Shown: positions 27,475-34,921 of the stretch, in pieces | Numbering within the stretch: position 1 is the stretch's first letter | How the letters are laid out: the number at the start of each line of letters is the position of its first letter | Assembly (NCBI RefSeq): GCF_934202705.1 | Contig: NZ_CAKPYE010000001.1 | Coordinates: forward strand, 62,001-126,000 | DNA length: 64,000 bases | Direction: 5' to 3' | Origin: an uncultured Limosilactobacillus sp. | GTDB taxonomy: Bacteria > Bacillota > Bacilli > Lactobacillales > Lactobacillaceae | Position numbers and translations under genes: made by a program | Notes under the pieces: generated by a model | Databases searched by the model: none | What the model saw: the letters and a program-made list of their open reading frames with translations, nothing else | What the model was told of the DNA's origin: nothing

Positions 27475-27999
27475 CTATTTAATTAAATTGATTTGGTCTT
27501 GCTGATCGACTTCTGATAGGTTCACTTGAACCTTCTCATCATTAGCTGTCGGAATATTCTTGCCGACAAAATCCGGTCGAATTGGCATTTCACGATGACC
27601 ACGATCAACTAATACGGCAATACTAATTCGCTTAGGCCGCCCCATATCCATTAAAGCATCCATTGCAGCCCGCATGGTACGGCCAGTATAGAAAACATCG
27701 TCAACTAACACAATGTGCTGATCATCAATCTGCGTCGTAATTTGGTCAGCAAATTGGTTCCGTTTATCATCATCATGACGATCATCTCGGTAAGCAGAAA
27801 CGTCAACCGCACAAACGGGAACAGTGTTGCCCTCTAATTTAGCCATTTGTTCTGCAATCCGCTTAGCCAAAAATTCACCACGAGTTTTCACCCCCACGAG
27901 GATTAGATTATTGATTCCCTTATTTTTTTCAATAATCTCATAAGTTAAACGTGTGAGCGATCGCTGAATCATTAAGTTATCCGCAATTGTTTTTTCCAT
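27475..27999 (-). CDS. pyrR: Bifunctional pyr operon attenuation protein / uracil phosphoribosyltransferase
   Basis: An RNA-binding regulator that senses UMP and terminates transcription of the pyr operon; many members also have weak uracil phosphoribosyltransferase activity. The 174-residue protein has the PRPP-binding motif VLVDDVFYTGRT near residue 100. The start is the ATG of MEKTIADN, five bases after AAAGGTGG; a GTG nine bases upstream would place the start inside that binding site. It is the first gene of the operon and is itself preceded by a PyrR attenuator, so it is autoregulated. Confidence 0.96.
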   Translation of the reverse strand: MEKTIADNLMIQRSLTRLTYEIIEKNKGINNLILVGVKTRGEFLAKRIAEQMAKLEGNTVPVCAVDVSAYRDDRHDDDKRNQFADQITTQIDDQHIVLVDDVFYTGRTMRAAMDALMDMGRPKRISIAVLVDRGHREMPIRPDFVGKNIPTANDEKVQVNLSEVDQQDQINLIK

Positions 28000-28027
28000 A
28001 TGAACCACCTTTCAATCTTCGATGTCC

Positions 28028-28155
28028 AATAAGAAACCCCCTAGCTATACAGTCCGTATAGTCTAGGGGTCGCGATATTAAAACTTAGCTGCGCTAAGCG
28101 TTGATTGAACCGCTCCTTACTAGCCTCACGGGACTAACTTAAAGGACATTGATTA
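28028..28155 (-). promoter_or_regulatory. PyrR-binding attenuator in the pyr operon leader
   Basis: Minus strand, in order: PyrR-recognition loop AGTCCCGTGAGGCT (28122-28135), a CTTAGC/GCTAAG hairpin region, and a strong terminator hairpin whose stem starts CCCCTA and ends TAGGGG (28037-28070) followed by TTTCTTATT. This is the classical three-part layout of PyrR control. Confidence 0.9.
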
Positions 28156-28161
28156 CCATTG

Positions 28162-28190
28162 ATAATATAAGGAAAATTTAAACTTGTCAA
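28162..28190 (-). promoter_or_regulatory. Promoter of the pyr operon
   Basis: Minus strand: perfect -35 TTGACA (28185-28190), 17-base spacer, -10 TATTAT (28162-28167). Transcription would start near 28155, directly before the PyrR attenuator. Confidence 0.85.
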
Positions 28191-28214
28191 CGCCATTTTT
28201 CAAATTTCCTATGG

Positions 28215-28220
28215 TAAAAT
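28215..28220 (+). promoter_or_regulatory. Candidate extended -10 of the P-type ATPase gene
   Basis: TATGGTAAAAT forms an extended -10 element about 36 bases before the TTG start codon; no good -35 box is seen. It lies about 25 bases from the divergent pyr promoter. Confidence 0.4.
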
Positions 28221-28255
28221 TATGACATAAACTAACTTACAGTAAGGAGATTCAA

Positions 28256-30922
28256 TTGAAGGAAATTTATCAAACGACTTTATCTGAACTGAAGCAACGA
28301 TTTGGCATTGAAGAATGGACGACTGGATTAAATAGTCACGAGGCTGCTCAGCGATTACAAAAAAATGGTCCGAACGCGATTGAGATTACGCCAACCCCAA
28401 AATGGAAGATTTTCTTACGCCAATATAACAACATCGTGATCTACATCTTGCTAGCTGCCACTATTCTCACCGTCATCATCGGTCATTATACCGATGCAAT
28501 TGTGATTGCTGCCGTAGTTGTCTTAAACTCGTTGATTGGGTATTTCCAAGAAACTAGCGCTGCTAATGCACTTGCCAAAATCAAAGCAATGATGGCTCAG
28601 CACGCTACTGTTTACCGGAATGGTGCACGACAAGATGTCAATGCTGCTGACCTGGTGACTGGCGATGTTGTTTTCCTTGAAGCGGGGGATAATGTTCCAG
28701 CGGACTTACGAATTGTTGCGGCTGATAATTTACGGATTGAAGAATCCGCCCTAACTGGTGAAACAAATTCCGTGATCAAAACAGCAGATGCTCTGACGGA
28801 TAACAAGATTCCATTAGCCGATCAGACTAATATGGCGTTTGCCTCGACTTCGGTCACCAGTGGTAGCGGGATGGGGATCGTGGTTGCCACCGCTGAACAA
28901 ACTGAAATTGGTAAAATTTCACAAGAAGTCGCACAAATCAAACCACAGAAAACTCCTTTAACCAAAGAAATCGATTACGTTGGGAAAGTCGTTTCATACA
29001 TTACGATCATTGCCTCGATCATTGTTTTTATCGTCGGCTTCTTTCTCAAAATCTACTCGCTCCCGGCGCTTGCACTTGCAGTCGTAGCAATGCTCGTTGG
29101 TGCGATACCTGAAGGACTACCAGCTATTACATCGGTAATTCTCGCTTTTGGTATTAACAAAATGGCAAAACGCTACCACACAATTATTAAATCAATGCCA
29201 GCCGTCGAGACCCTCGGTTCTGTTGACGTGATCGCTACAGATAAAACAGGAACTCTAACCAAAAATGAAATGAGTACTACTGAATTATGGGTTGGTGATC
29301 AGCATTACAAAGTAAGTGGCAACGGCTATGCACCAGTGGGCAAAATTACATCAGCCGGTCAGCCTGCTAAACTAACGAGTGAACTCAAGCTTTTTTTAGA
29401 GGCCGGCTACCAAGCGAATGATACAATATTGACCGAAAATAATGGCCACTGGCAAATCAATGGTGAACCGACAGATGGTGCTTTTTTGACCCTCTATCGC
29501 AAGGTCCTTGGGGTCGACTATCAATCGGAGTACGAACCGGAAGATTTACTGCCGTTCGATTCTGACTACCGTTATATTGCAAGGTTAACGAAAAACCAGC
29601 AAACCGGACAACAGGTTATTTTTATCAAAGGGTCACCGGATAAGCTATTTAAAATGGCTACCAAAGCAGATCCTAATTTCAATCTGAACAAATGGCAACA
29701 ACGGGTTCAGGAATGGTCTAAAGATGGGAAACGTGTCATTGCAGTTGGTTATCGTGAGCTTTCAGACGGTGAATCCCTAAACGAAGTCGAACATCATCAT
29801 CTCTATGCCGGATTACATCTTCTGGGGCTGGCAGCATTACGGGATGCCCCTCGTGAAGAAGTAATTACGGCTCTTCAAACAATGAACAATGCTGGAGTAG
29901 CGGTGAAAATGATTACTGGTGATGACCCTACCACAGCCCGTGCAATTGGAAAAGAGCTTGGTTTAGCACCAGGTGAAATCCATGCTATTACTGGTACTGA
30001 GTGGGATCGGCTCCCAGTTGACGAACGGCCGCAGGTTGCCGATCAAACTCAAGTCTTTGCACGAACCACTCCACAAAATAAGCTTGAAATTATCGAAGCC
30101 CTGCAACAAAAGCAAAAAACAACTGCAATGGTTGGGGACGGCGTCAATGATGCACCTGCATTGAAAAAAGCTGACATCGGAGTTGCAATGGGTATTAAAG
30201 GAACTGACGTTGCTAAGGATTCTGCAGATATGATTCTAGGTGATGACAATTTTGCAACAATGGCAGCAGTGATTAAAGAGGGGCGTCGTATTTACGATAA
30301 CATTAAGCGGAGCATCCTCTTCCTATTGCCAACATCCTTTGCGGAAGGCCTCGTCGTAGCGTTCTCCCTATTGACTGGTCAAGAAGTACCTTTACAACCT
30401 TCGCAACTACTCTGGATTAACCTCATTTCAGCCATCACAATTCAATTTGCCTTTGTCTTTGAACCTGCTGCAAAGGGAATCATGGACCGCGAACCACGGC
30501 CTATTCATCAAAGATTAATGAGCCGTCACGACCTGATCCAAATGGGCTATGTTGCTGCACTAATGGCAGTTTTCGCCCTCATCGGTTACGATTGGTTTAT
30601 CCGTGCAGGTGCAGAGACTATTAATGCCACCACAATGATGGTGAACACCATTGTCTTTAGCAAAATCTTTTACTTCTTTAGCATTCGAACTGATAGTTAT
30701 GGATTTAATCGATTAAACAGTATTAATCCCAAAGCCTGGAGCGTGATCGGATTAATGGTGATCTTCCAATTAATATTAACCTACGTTCCATTTATGCAAC
30801 GCATCTTCCATGTCGAAGCGATTAGTTTAATTGAATGGATTGCTGTGCTTATCTTTGCTGCCTTGATTTTGATCTTAGCAGAATTAGACAAGCTAATTTT
30901 GAGAATCCGTAATCATCGTTAA
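28256..30922 (+). CDS. Cation-transporting P-type ATPase (P2-like)
   Basis: An 888-residue ATP-driven cation pump. Visible are the N-terminal cation-ATPase domain (about 1-70), the actuator loop with TGET (167-170), the intramembrane PEGLPA motif (285-290), the phosphorylation site DKTGTLT (Asp329), the TGD and MVGDGVNDAPALK hinge motifs near 558 and 626, and a C-terminal bundle of several helices. PEGLPA places it in the P2 group (calcium, sodium or similar) rather than among the heavy-metal pumps with CPC, but the last helices (WINLISAITIQFAFVFEPA) are not the standard calcium-pump sequence, so the ion is left open. The start is a TTG with AAGGAG seven bases upstream. It is monocistronic. 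Confidence 0.88.
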   Translation: MKEIYQTTLSELKQRFGIEEWTTGLNSHEAAQRLQKNGPNAIEITPTPKWKIFLRQYNNIVIYILLAATILTVIIGHYTDAIVIAAVVVLNSLIGYFQETSAANALAKIKAMMAQHATVYRNGARQDVNAADLVTGDVVFLEAGDNVPADLRIVAADNLRIEESALTGETNSVIKTADALTDNKIPLADQTNMAFASTSVTSGSGMGIVVATAEQTEIGKISQEVAQIKPQKTPLTKEIDYVGKVVSYITIIASIIVFIVGFFLKIYSLPALALAVVAMLVGAIPEGLPAITSVILAFGINKMAKRYHTIIKSMPAVETLGSVDVIATDKTGTLTKNEMSTTELWVGDQHYKVSGNGYAPVGKITSAGQPAKLTSELKLFLEAGYQANDTILTENNGHWQINGEPTDGAFLTLYRKVLGVDYQSEYEPEDLLPFDSDYRYIARLTKNQQTGQQVIFIKGSPDKLFKMATKADPNFNLNKWQQRVQEWSKDGKRVIAVGYRELSDGESLNEVEHHHLYAGLHLLGLAALRDAPREEVITALQTMNNAGVAVKMITGDDPTTARAIGKELGLAPGEIHAITGTEWDRLPVDERPQVADQTQVFARTTPQNKLEIIEALQQKQKTTAMVGDGVNDAPALKKADIGVAMGIKGTDVAKDSADMILGDDNFATMAAVIKEGRRIYDNIKRSILFLLPTSFAEGLVVAFSLLTGQEVPLQPSQLLWINLISAITIQFAFVFEPAAKGIMDREPRPIHQRLMSRHDLIQMGYVAALMAVFALIGYDWFIRAGAETINATTMMVNTIVFSKIFYFFSIRTDSYGFNRLNSINPKAWSVIGLMVIFQLILTYVPFMQRIFHVEAISLIEWIAVLIFAALILILAELDKLILRIRNHR

Positions 30923-30961
30923 CCCACGACCCAGTCTCGATCTATAAAATAAACATTATAA

Positions 30962-31012
30962 CAGCCTCAAAAGAAGTGATATTAACTATCACATTTCTTT
31001 TGAGGCTGAATT
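30962..31012 (+). terminator. Terminator of the P-type ATPase gene
   Basis: A very long stem: 14 to 15 bp (CAGCCTCAAAAGAA and its complement) topped by a second 6-bp helix GTGATA/TATCAC. The trailing sequence AATTTATTT is only moderately T-rich. Confidence 0.7.
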
Positions 31013-31051
31013 TATTTGGCTGATTTAACTTAATATAATAATCGCATGGTA

Positions 31052-31080
31052 TTGATAGAAAGTTGGATCTGCCTTACAAT
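31052..31080 (+). promoter_or_regulatory. Promoter of the GH30 glycosidase gene
   Basis: -35 TTGATA (31052-31057), 17-base spacer, -10 TACAAT (31075-31080): one mismatch each from consensus at ideal spacing. Confidence 0.8.
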
Positions 31081-31093
31081 GAAAACGCATTCA
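31080..31093 (+). promoter_or_regulatory. cre box at the GH30 promoter
   Basis: TGAAAACGCATTCA fits the cre consensus TGWAANCGNTNWCA with one mismatch. It touches the -10 box and covers the expected start of transcription, a position typical of CcpA repression. Confidence 0.7.
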
Positions 31094-31114
31094 AAAATAG
31101 GAGGCCTTTAAAGA

Positions 31115-32641
31115 ATGAACTATCAAAACGAATTTTGGACAATCACTTCTGGCGATTTGAAACAACGACGTGACAAAGTAGCGACACCAGAGTTTGTAGA
31201 TCACACTACCAATGCAACAAAAATTGTTATCGATCCAAGTGATCTTAAACAGCAGTGGGTCGGTGCAGGGGCCGCAATCACTGACTCGGCAGCTACATTA
31301 CTCTGGGATGATATGAGTGCTAAACAACGTGACCAGATTCTTCACGAATTATTTGACCCTGCCCAAGGTGGCTTCTCAATGGTCAGAGTACCGTTAGGTT
31401 CATGTGACTTTCAAAGCCAAGAATTTTACAGTTACGATGATATTCCAGCTGGTCAACATGATTTCGGCTTAGAACACTTTTCCATTGGTGAAGGGGAACC
31501 CGGTTCACCAAACGCAACGAAAGATCTCAAACATATCGTACCAGTCTTACAAGAAATTTTACGCATCAATCCTGGATTAAAAATTATTGCTTCTCCTTGG
31601 TCTGCACCAGCATGGATGAAGAGCAATGGCCGACTCGATCATGGTGGTCATCTTAAATTTGGCGAATTTTGTGGAATGGGTCTTAGTAAGGCTGACACTT
31701 ATGATGCGGTCTACGCACGCTATTTTGTAAAATATATCGAAGCCTATCAGAAATATGGGATTCCGATTTATGCCGTTACAATTCAAAATGAACCAACCTT
31801 TGCTTCACCATGGCCAGCAATGATTTGGACATTGAAACAATTAGCTTCCTTTGGCTACCAGTACTTACGTCCTGCATTAGACCGGTCATTCCCACAAACA
31901 AAGCTTCTTTTCTTTGATGATAATTTCTTATCATTAACCCATCCGCTTCATGAAGACGTCACGCCGGCTGAGGCTTCAGCATTTGATGGCATGGCCCTCC
32001 ACACATATGTTACAGGTCATCCACAAATGAATTACTTCTACTCCAGAGACTACAAATGGCCAGTCTTCTTAACAGAACGACGTTGTATGATGCGAGAAAC
32101 AGTCGCTGATGCTGCTCACATTATGTTTGGAACAATTGGTAATTGGTTAATCCGTAATGGTGGTGCTGGCATCACGTTGTGGAATTTGGCGCTCGATGAA
32201 CGCGGTTTACCAAACGCATCCGAATCTACTGGTCGTCGTGGTGTAATTACCATTGACCATCAAACGGGAAAAGTGCAACGGAATCTTGAATACTTTATGT
32301 TACGTAATTTTGGTCAAGATGTTGCCGCTGGCTCACATATTATCGGATCAAGTAATTATACTTACGATGGCGTTCATGGTGGACTGGGATCAGCTGCTTT
32401 CCTAGCACCAGATGGATCCCTCGCTGCACATATTTATAACCCAACTGACAAGCCGCTCAAAGCTGCTATTACAGTTAGCGGCAATGGCGCCCAATGGCAA
32501 CAAGTAACCGTCCCTGCATATGGTGTTGTCACCCTTCACAAATCTAATCACAGCATGAACGAATCAACCGTTCCACAAGACGACCAATTCAAGTTGAATC
32601 CAACCCCCGAAAACATCGCTGGTCTGGAAAAGAATAATTAA
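31115..32641 (+). CDS. Glycoside hydrolase family 30 protein (glucosylceramidase-like)
   Basis: A 508-residue retaining glycosidase. The (beta/alpha)8 catalytic barrel spans about 45-425 and carries the acid/base Glu226 in IQNEP and the likely nucleophile Glu321 in FLTER; a beta-sandwich tail follows (about 430-490). SPWSAPAWMKSNG (160-172) is a family hallmark. No signal peptide or membrane segment is present, so it acts in the cytoplasm, probably on a beta-glucoside or similar that enters by transport; family members cleave glucosylceramide, beta-1,6-glucans or xylosides, and the substrate cannot be picked from sequence. It starts at an ATG after AGGAGG, stands alone, and has its own promoter with a cre box. 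Confidence 0.88.
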   Translation: MNYQNEFWTITSGDLKQRRDKVATPEFVDHTTNATKIVIDPSDLKQQWVGAGAAITDSAATLLWDDMSAKQRDQILHELFDPAQGGFSMVRVPLGSCDFQSQEFYSYDDIPAGQHDFGLEHFSIGEGEPGSPNATKDLKHIVPVLQEILRINPGLKIIASPWSAPAWMKSNGRLDHGGHLKFGEFCGMGLSKADTYDAVYARYFVKYIEAYQKYGIPIYAVTIQNEPTFASPWPAMIWTLKQLASFGYQYLRPALDRSFPQTKLLFFDDNFLSLTHPLHEDVTPAEASAFDGMALHTYVTGHPQMNYFYSRDYKWPVFLTERRCMMRETVADAAHIMFGTIGNWLIRNGGAGITLWNLALDERGLPNASESTGRRGVITIDHQTGKVQRNLEYFMLRNFGQDVAAGSHIIGSSNYTYDGVHGGLGSAAFLAPDGSLAAHIYNPTDKPLKAAITVSGNGAQWQQVTVPAYGVVTLHKSNHSMNESTVPQDDQFKLNPTPENIAGLEKNN

Positions 32642-32745
32642 TCATCTTTTCTAGATTTAAATTTGGAATGATACAAATTATCAGCTTTGCAGTTGATTTT
32701 AAACTTTAAAACATTGTTTGCAATATAATACCAGTCTAGGAAATA

Positions 32746-32782
32746 AATAAGGCTCCTGAGTGAAAAACTCAAGAGCCTTATT
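32746..32782. terminator. Bidirectional terminator between the GH30 gene and rclA
   Basis: A 10-bp stem AATAAGGCTC/GAGCCTTATT continued by TGAGT/ACTCA after a one-base mismatch, with a 5-base loop. T-rich flanks on both strands fit two convergent genes. Confidence 0.85.
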
Positions 32783-32819
32783 TTATTGCATCGTTAAAAA
32801 CGGTGAAAAATTTCTCCTA

Positions 32820-34172
32820 TTATTTATCCTGGATCGGTTGCTTAAATAAGTCGTTAAAGGCTTCCGCCATCGTCGGATGAGTATAGATCATCTCTCGCAG
32901 CATTTCATATTGTAAATGTCCTTTCATTGCTAATGCAATTAGGTTGATTAGTTCATGTGATTCAGCTGCATAAATCGTTGCCCCTAAAATTTCATGGGAT
33001 ATCCGATCAACAACTGCCTTCAGCATCCCTCGCTGATCTTCTATGACCCGTGCCTTCGGAATTGAATTCGACTTTAATTGGAAGACCAGTACCTGTTTAC
33101 CAGCTTGACGCGCTGATGCTTCAGTCATTCCAACACTCGATAGTGGTGGAGTAATAAATGTACTATGCGGTACAACTTGGCGATCCAAAGTCGTTCGCTG
33201 ACCATTACCAAACAGTTGATCCTTCACGATACGAAAATCATCAAGTGAAATATAAGTAAACTGTGGTCCTCCATTAACGTCGCCCAAAGCCCAAACCTTA
33301 TCAACAGTCGTCCGTAAATGGTCATCCACCTTAATTGCTCCATGATTGTCCAATTCAATTGACGTATTTTCTAGTCCTAATTGACCAGTATTTGGCTGGC
33401 GACCCGTGGCAACTAATAACAGATCAAAATGCTGATGTTGGGTTTGACCATCTTCTGCAAAACTAATCTCGACACCATCCGCATCAGTTACCACTTGGTT
33501 GACCTTTGTCTTTAATTTTACAGCAACACCATCAGTTGCTAAATCTTGGGCAACCATTTTTGCTACTTCTGGTTCCATTTGGGCTAGCAACTGATCATGA
33601 TGGTCAAACACCGTCACTTTACTACCATAACTATTAAACATTTCTGCAAATTCTAAGCCAATGTGTCCACCACCCAAAATTGCCAACCGTTTTGGTAATT
33701 GTGATTGAGTCATTGCCTCTGTCGAGGTCACAATGCGGTCATTTAAAGTTAAACCAGGAATATTCGGGATTACTGGCTGTGCTCCAGTATTAATAAAAAT
33801 TCGTTCACCTTCTACCAAAACTTCTCCACCACTGGTTAACTTCACATTAATTTGATGGTTTCCTGTAAATGAAGCGTGACCATCAAGCACAGTCACCGTG
33901 GGTTCGTCAGCCAGTAAATGATAGTTTTTATTCCGTAATTGAGCGGTCATCTCGCCACGACGCTGAATCGCTTCTGTGAATGAAATTCCGCGACGACCAT
34001 TTAAAATTAAATTTTTCGACGGTAAGCAACCAATGTTGATACAAGTCCCTCCATACATCTGATTTGATTGCTCAATCACTAGCACTTCTTCATGCTGCCT
34101 TGCTAAAAACTTCGCTAGGGTTTTACCACCTTTACCAAATCCAACTACAATGTTTTTGTAATGCTTCTTCAT
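32820..34172 (-). CDS. rclA: RclA-type pyridine nucleotide-disulfide oxidoreductase
   Basis: A 450-residue FAD/NAD(P)H disulfide reductase. Visible are the N-terminal VVGFGKGGKTLA nucleotide motif, the redox pair in GGTCINIGCLPSK (Cys44, Cys49), FINTGAQPVIPNIPG, GGGHIGLEFAEMF for NAD(P)H binding, and the C-terminal dimerisation domain with THPTMAEAFNDL. MYGGTCINIGC, LRNKNYH, FTYISLDDFRIV and HPTMAEAFNDLF match my memory of E. coli RclA, the reactive-chlorine-induced flavoenzyme that reduces copper(II), and not lipoamide dehydrogenase or glutathione reductase. A role in hypochlorous acid or copper stress is inferred from the family. The ATG has TTAGGAGGCGATAGT upstream. Palindromes lie between promoter and gene. 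Confidence 0.88.
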   Translation of the reverse strand: MKKHYKNIVVGFGKGGKTLAKFLARQHEEVLVIEQSNQMYGGTCINIGCLPSKNLILNGRRGISFTEAIQRRGEMTAQLRNKNYHLLADEPTVTVLDGHASFTGNHQINVKLTSGGEVLVEGERIFINTGAQPVIPNIPGLTLNDRIVTSTEAMTQSQLPKRLAILGGGHIGLEFAEMFNSYGSKVTVFDHHDQLLAQMEPEVAKMVAQDLATDGVAVKLKTKVNQVVTDADGVEISFAEDGQTQHQHFDLLLVATGRQPNTGQLGLENTSIELDNHGAIKVDDHLRTTVDKVWALGDVNGGPQFTYISLDDFRIVKDQLFGNGQRTTLDRQVVPHSTFITPPLSSVGMTEASARQAGKQVLVFQLKSNSIPKARVIEDQRGMLKAVVDRISHEILGATIYAAESHELINLIALAMKGHLQYEMLREMIYTHPTMAEAFNDLFKQPIQDK

Positions 34173-34213
34173 ACTATCGCCTCCTAAATCAACAATTATG
34201 CTTACTTTTTATA

Positions 34214-34227
34214 AGTAATATTTTACT
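34214..34227. promoter_or_regulatory. Palindrome (candidate operator) downstream of the rclA -10 box
   Basis: AGTAA-TATT-TTACT is a perfect 5-bp-arm inverted repeat in the expected transcribed leader, a few bases after the -10 box. Neighbouring TTAC/GTAA arms extend the symmetry. No regulator gene lies next to it, so its meaning is open. Confidence 0.35.
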
Positions 34228-34230
34228 ATT

Positions 34231-34259
34231 AGTATACAGGAATCACTTTACTTTAGCAA
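34231..34259 (-). promoter_or_regulatory. Promoter of rclA
   Basis: Minus strand: -35 TTGCTA (34254-34259), 17-base spacer, -10 TATACT (34231-34236). Confidence 0.65.
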
Positions 34260-34358
34260 AGAATTTATCTGCACGTAACCACCAATGCCAAAAAGAATTA
34301 ATTAATAAGCTAAATAACTTTTAGATCAAAAATCCTCCTAGAGTAGTCCCACTGAAGC

Positions 34359-34394
34359 AAAAAAAGACCGTCCCATTAAAAATGAGACGGTCTT
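34359..34394 (-). terminator. Terminator of rplS
   Basis: Minus strand: a 9-bp stem AAGACCGTC/GACGGTCTT with further inner pairs (CAT/ATG), followed by TTTTTTTGC. It is about 40 bases after the rplS stop. Confidence 0.9.
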
Positions 34395-34432
34395 GATTAT
34401 TTTGCTAAATCATTGTGTGCCAAGGTTTAAGA

Positions 34433-34795
34433 CTACTTAACGTCGCGACGCTTTTCAGCAATCCGAGTAGCCTTACCAGTACGTGCACGTAAGTAGTATA
34501 ACTTAGCACGACGTACACGACCATGACGAATAACATCGATCTTTTCAACACGTGGAGTGTGAAGAGGGAATGTCCGTTCAACACCAACACCATTACTAAT
34601 CTTACGAACAGTGTAAGTAGCTGAAATACCAGCACCATGACGCTTAATAACAACACCTTCGAACATTTGAACACGTTCACGAGAGCCTTCAACAATTAAG
34701 GCGTGAACACGAACAGTATCTCCGGCACGAAAATCAGGAATATCATCCCGAAGTTGACTAGCAGTAATCTTTTCGATTAATTGATTTTGACGCAT
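34433..34795 (-). CDS. rplS: 50S ribosomal protein L19
   Basis: A 120-residue ribosomal protein near the 30S interface. FRAGDTVRVHALIVEG, RVQMFEGVVIKR and RRAKLYYLRARTGKATRI are standard L19 segments. It has its own promoter and a structured leader with hairpins, and is separated from trmD by an amino acid permease gene, whereas trmD-rplS are adjacent in most Firmicutes. The ATG follows GGAAAGAAAAGAT. Confidence 0.98.
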   Translation of the reverse strand: MRQNQLIEKITASQLRDDIPDFRAGDTVRVHALIVEGSRERVQMFEGVVIKRHGAGISATYTVRKISNGVGVERTFPLHTPRVEKIDVIRHGRVRRAKLYYLRARTGKATRIAEKRRDVK

Positions 34796-34873
34796 ATCTT
34801 TTCTTTCCTTTCGCCGACATTCATTCTTTCCCTTGGGAACAGCGGAATACCGTTTATATGGCTAAACAGCCAT
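34796..34873 (-). ncRNA. Structured 5' leader of rplS (candidate L19 leader)
   Basis: The leader contains ATGGCT-GTTT-AGCCAT (34858-34873) right at the expected transcript start, then CGGTATTCCG, then TTCCC-AA-GGGAA (34828-34839), then the ribosome binding site. Ribosomal protein leaders that bind L19 are known upstream of rplS in low-GC Gram-positives. I cannot check the covariance model, so identity is an inference. Confidence 0.5.
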
Positions 34874-34878
34874 AAAAC

Positions 34879-34907
34879 AATATAACATACTTTGCATTCA
34901 CTCTCAA
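34879..34907 (-). promoter_or_regulatory. Promoter of rplS
   Basis: Minus strand: -35 TTGAGA (34902-34907), 17-base spacer, -10 TATATT (34879-34884). It lies just beyond the stop of the permease and gives rplS its own transcript. Confidence 0.75.
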
Positions 34908-34921
34908 GACTAAATTATGAT

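Noticed and set aside
28085..28100. CTTAGC/GCTAAG hairpin in the pyr leader as a separate terminator
   Set aside because: The stem is short with a three-base loop and no proper T run; it fits better as part of the PyrR antiterminator region.
34064..34324. Plus-strand open frame of 86 codons over the rclA start and its upstream region
   Set aside because: It overlaps the rclA N-terminus in antisense and the promoter, and has no ribosome binding site; the 34173-34432 gap is better explained by the rclA promoter, palindromes and rplS terminator.
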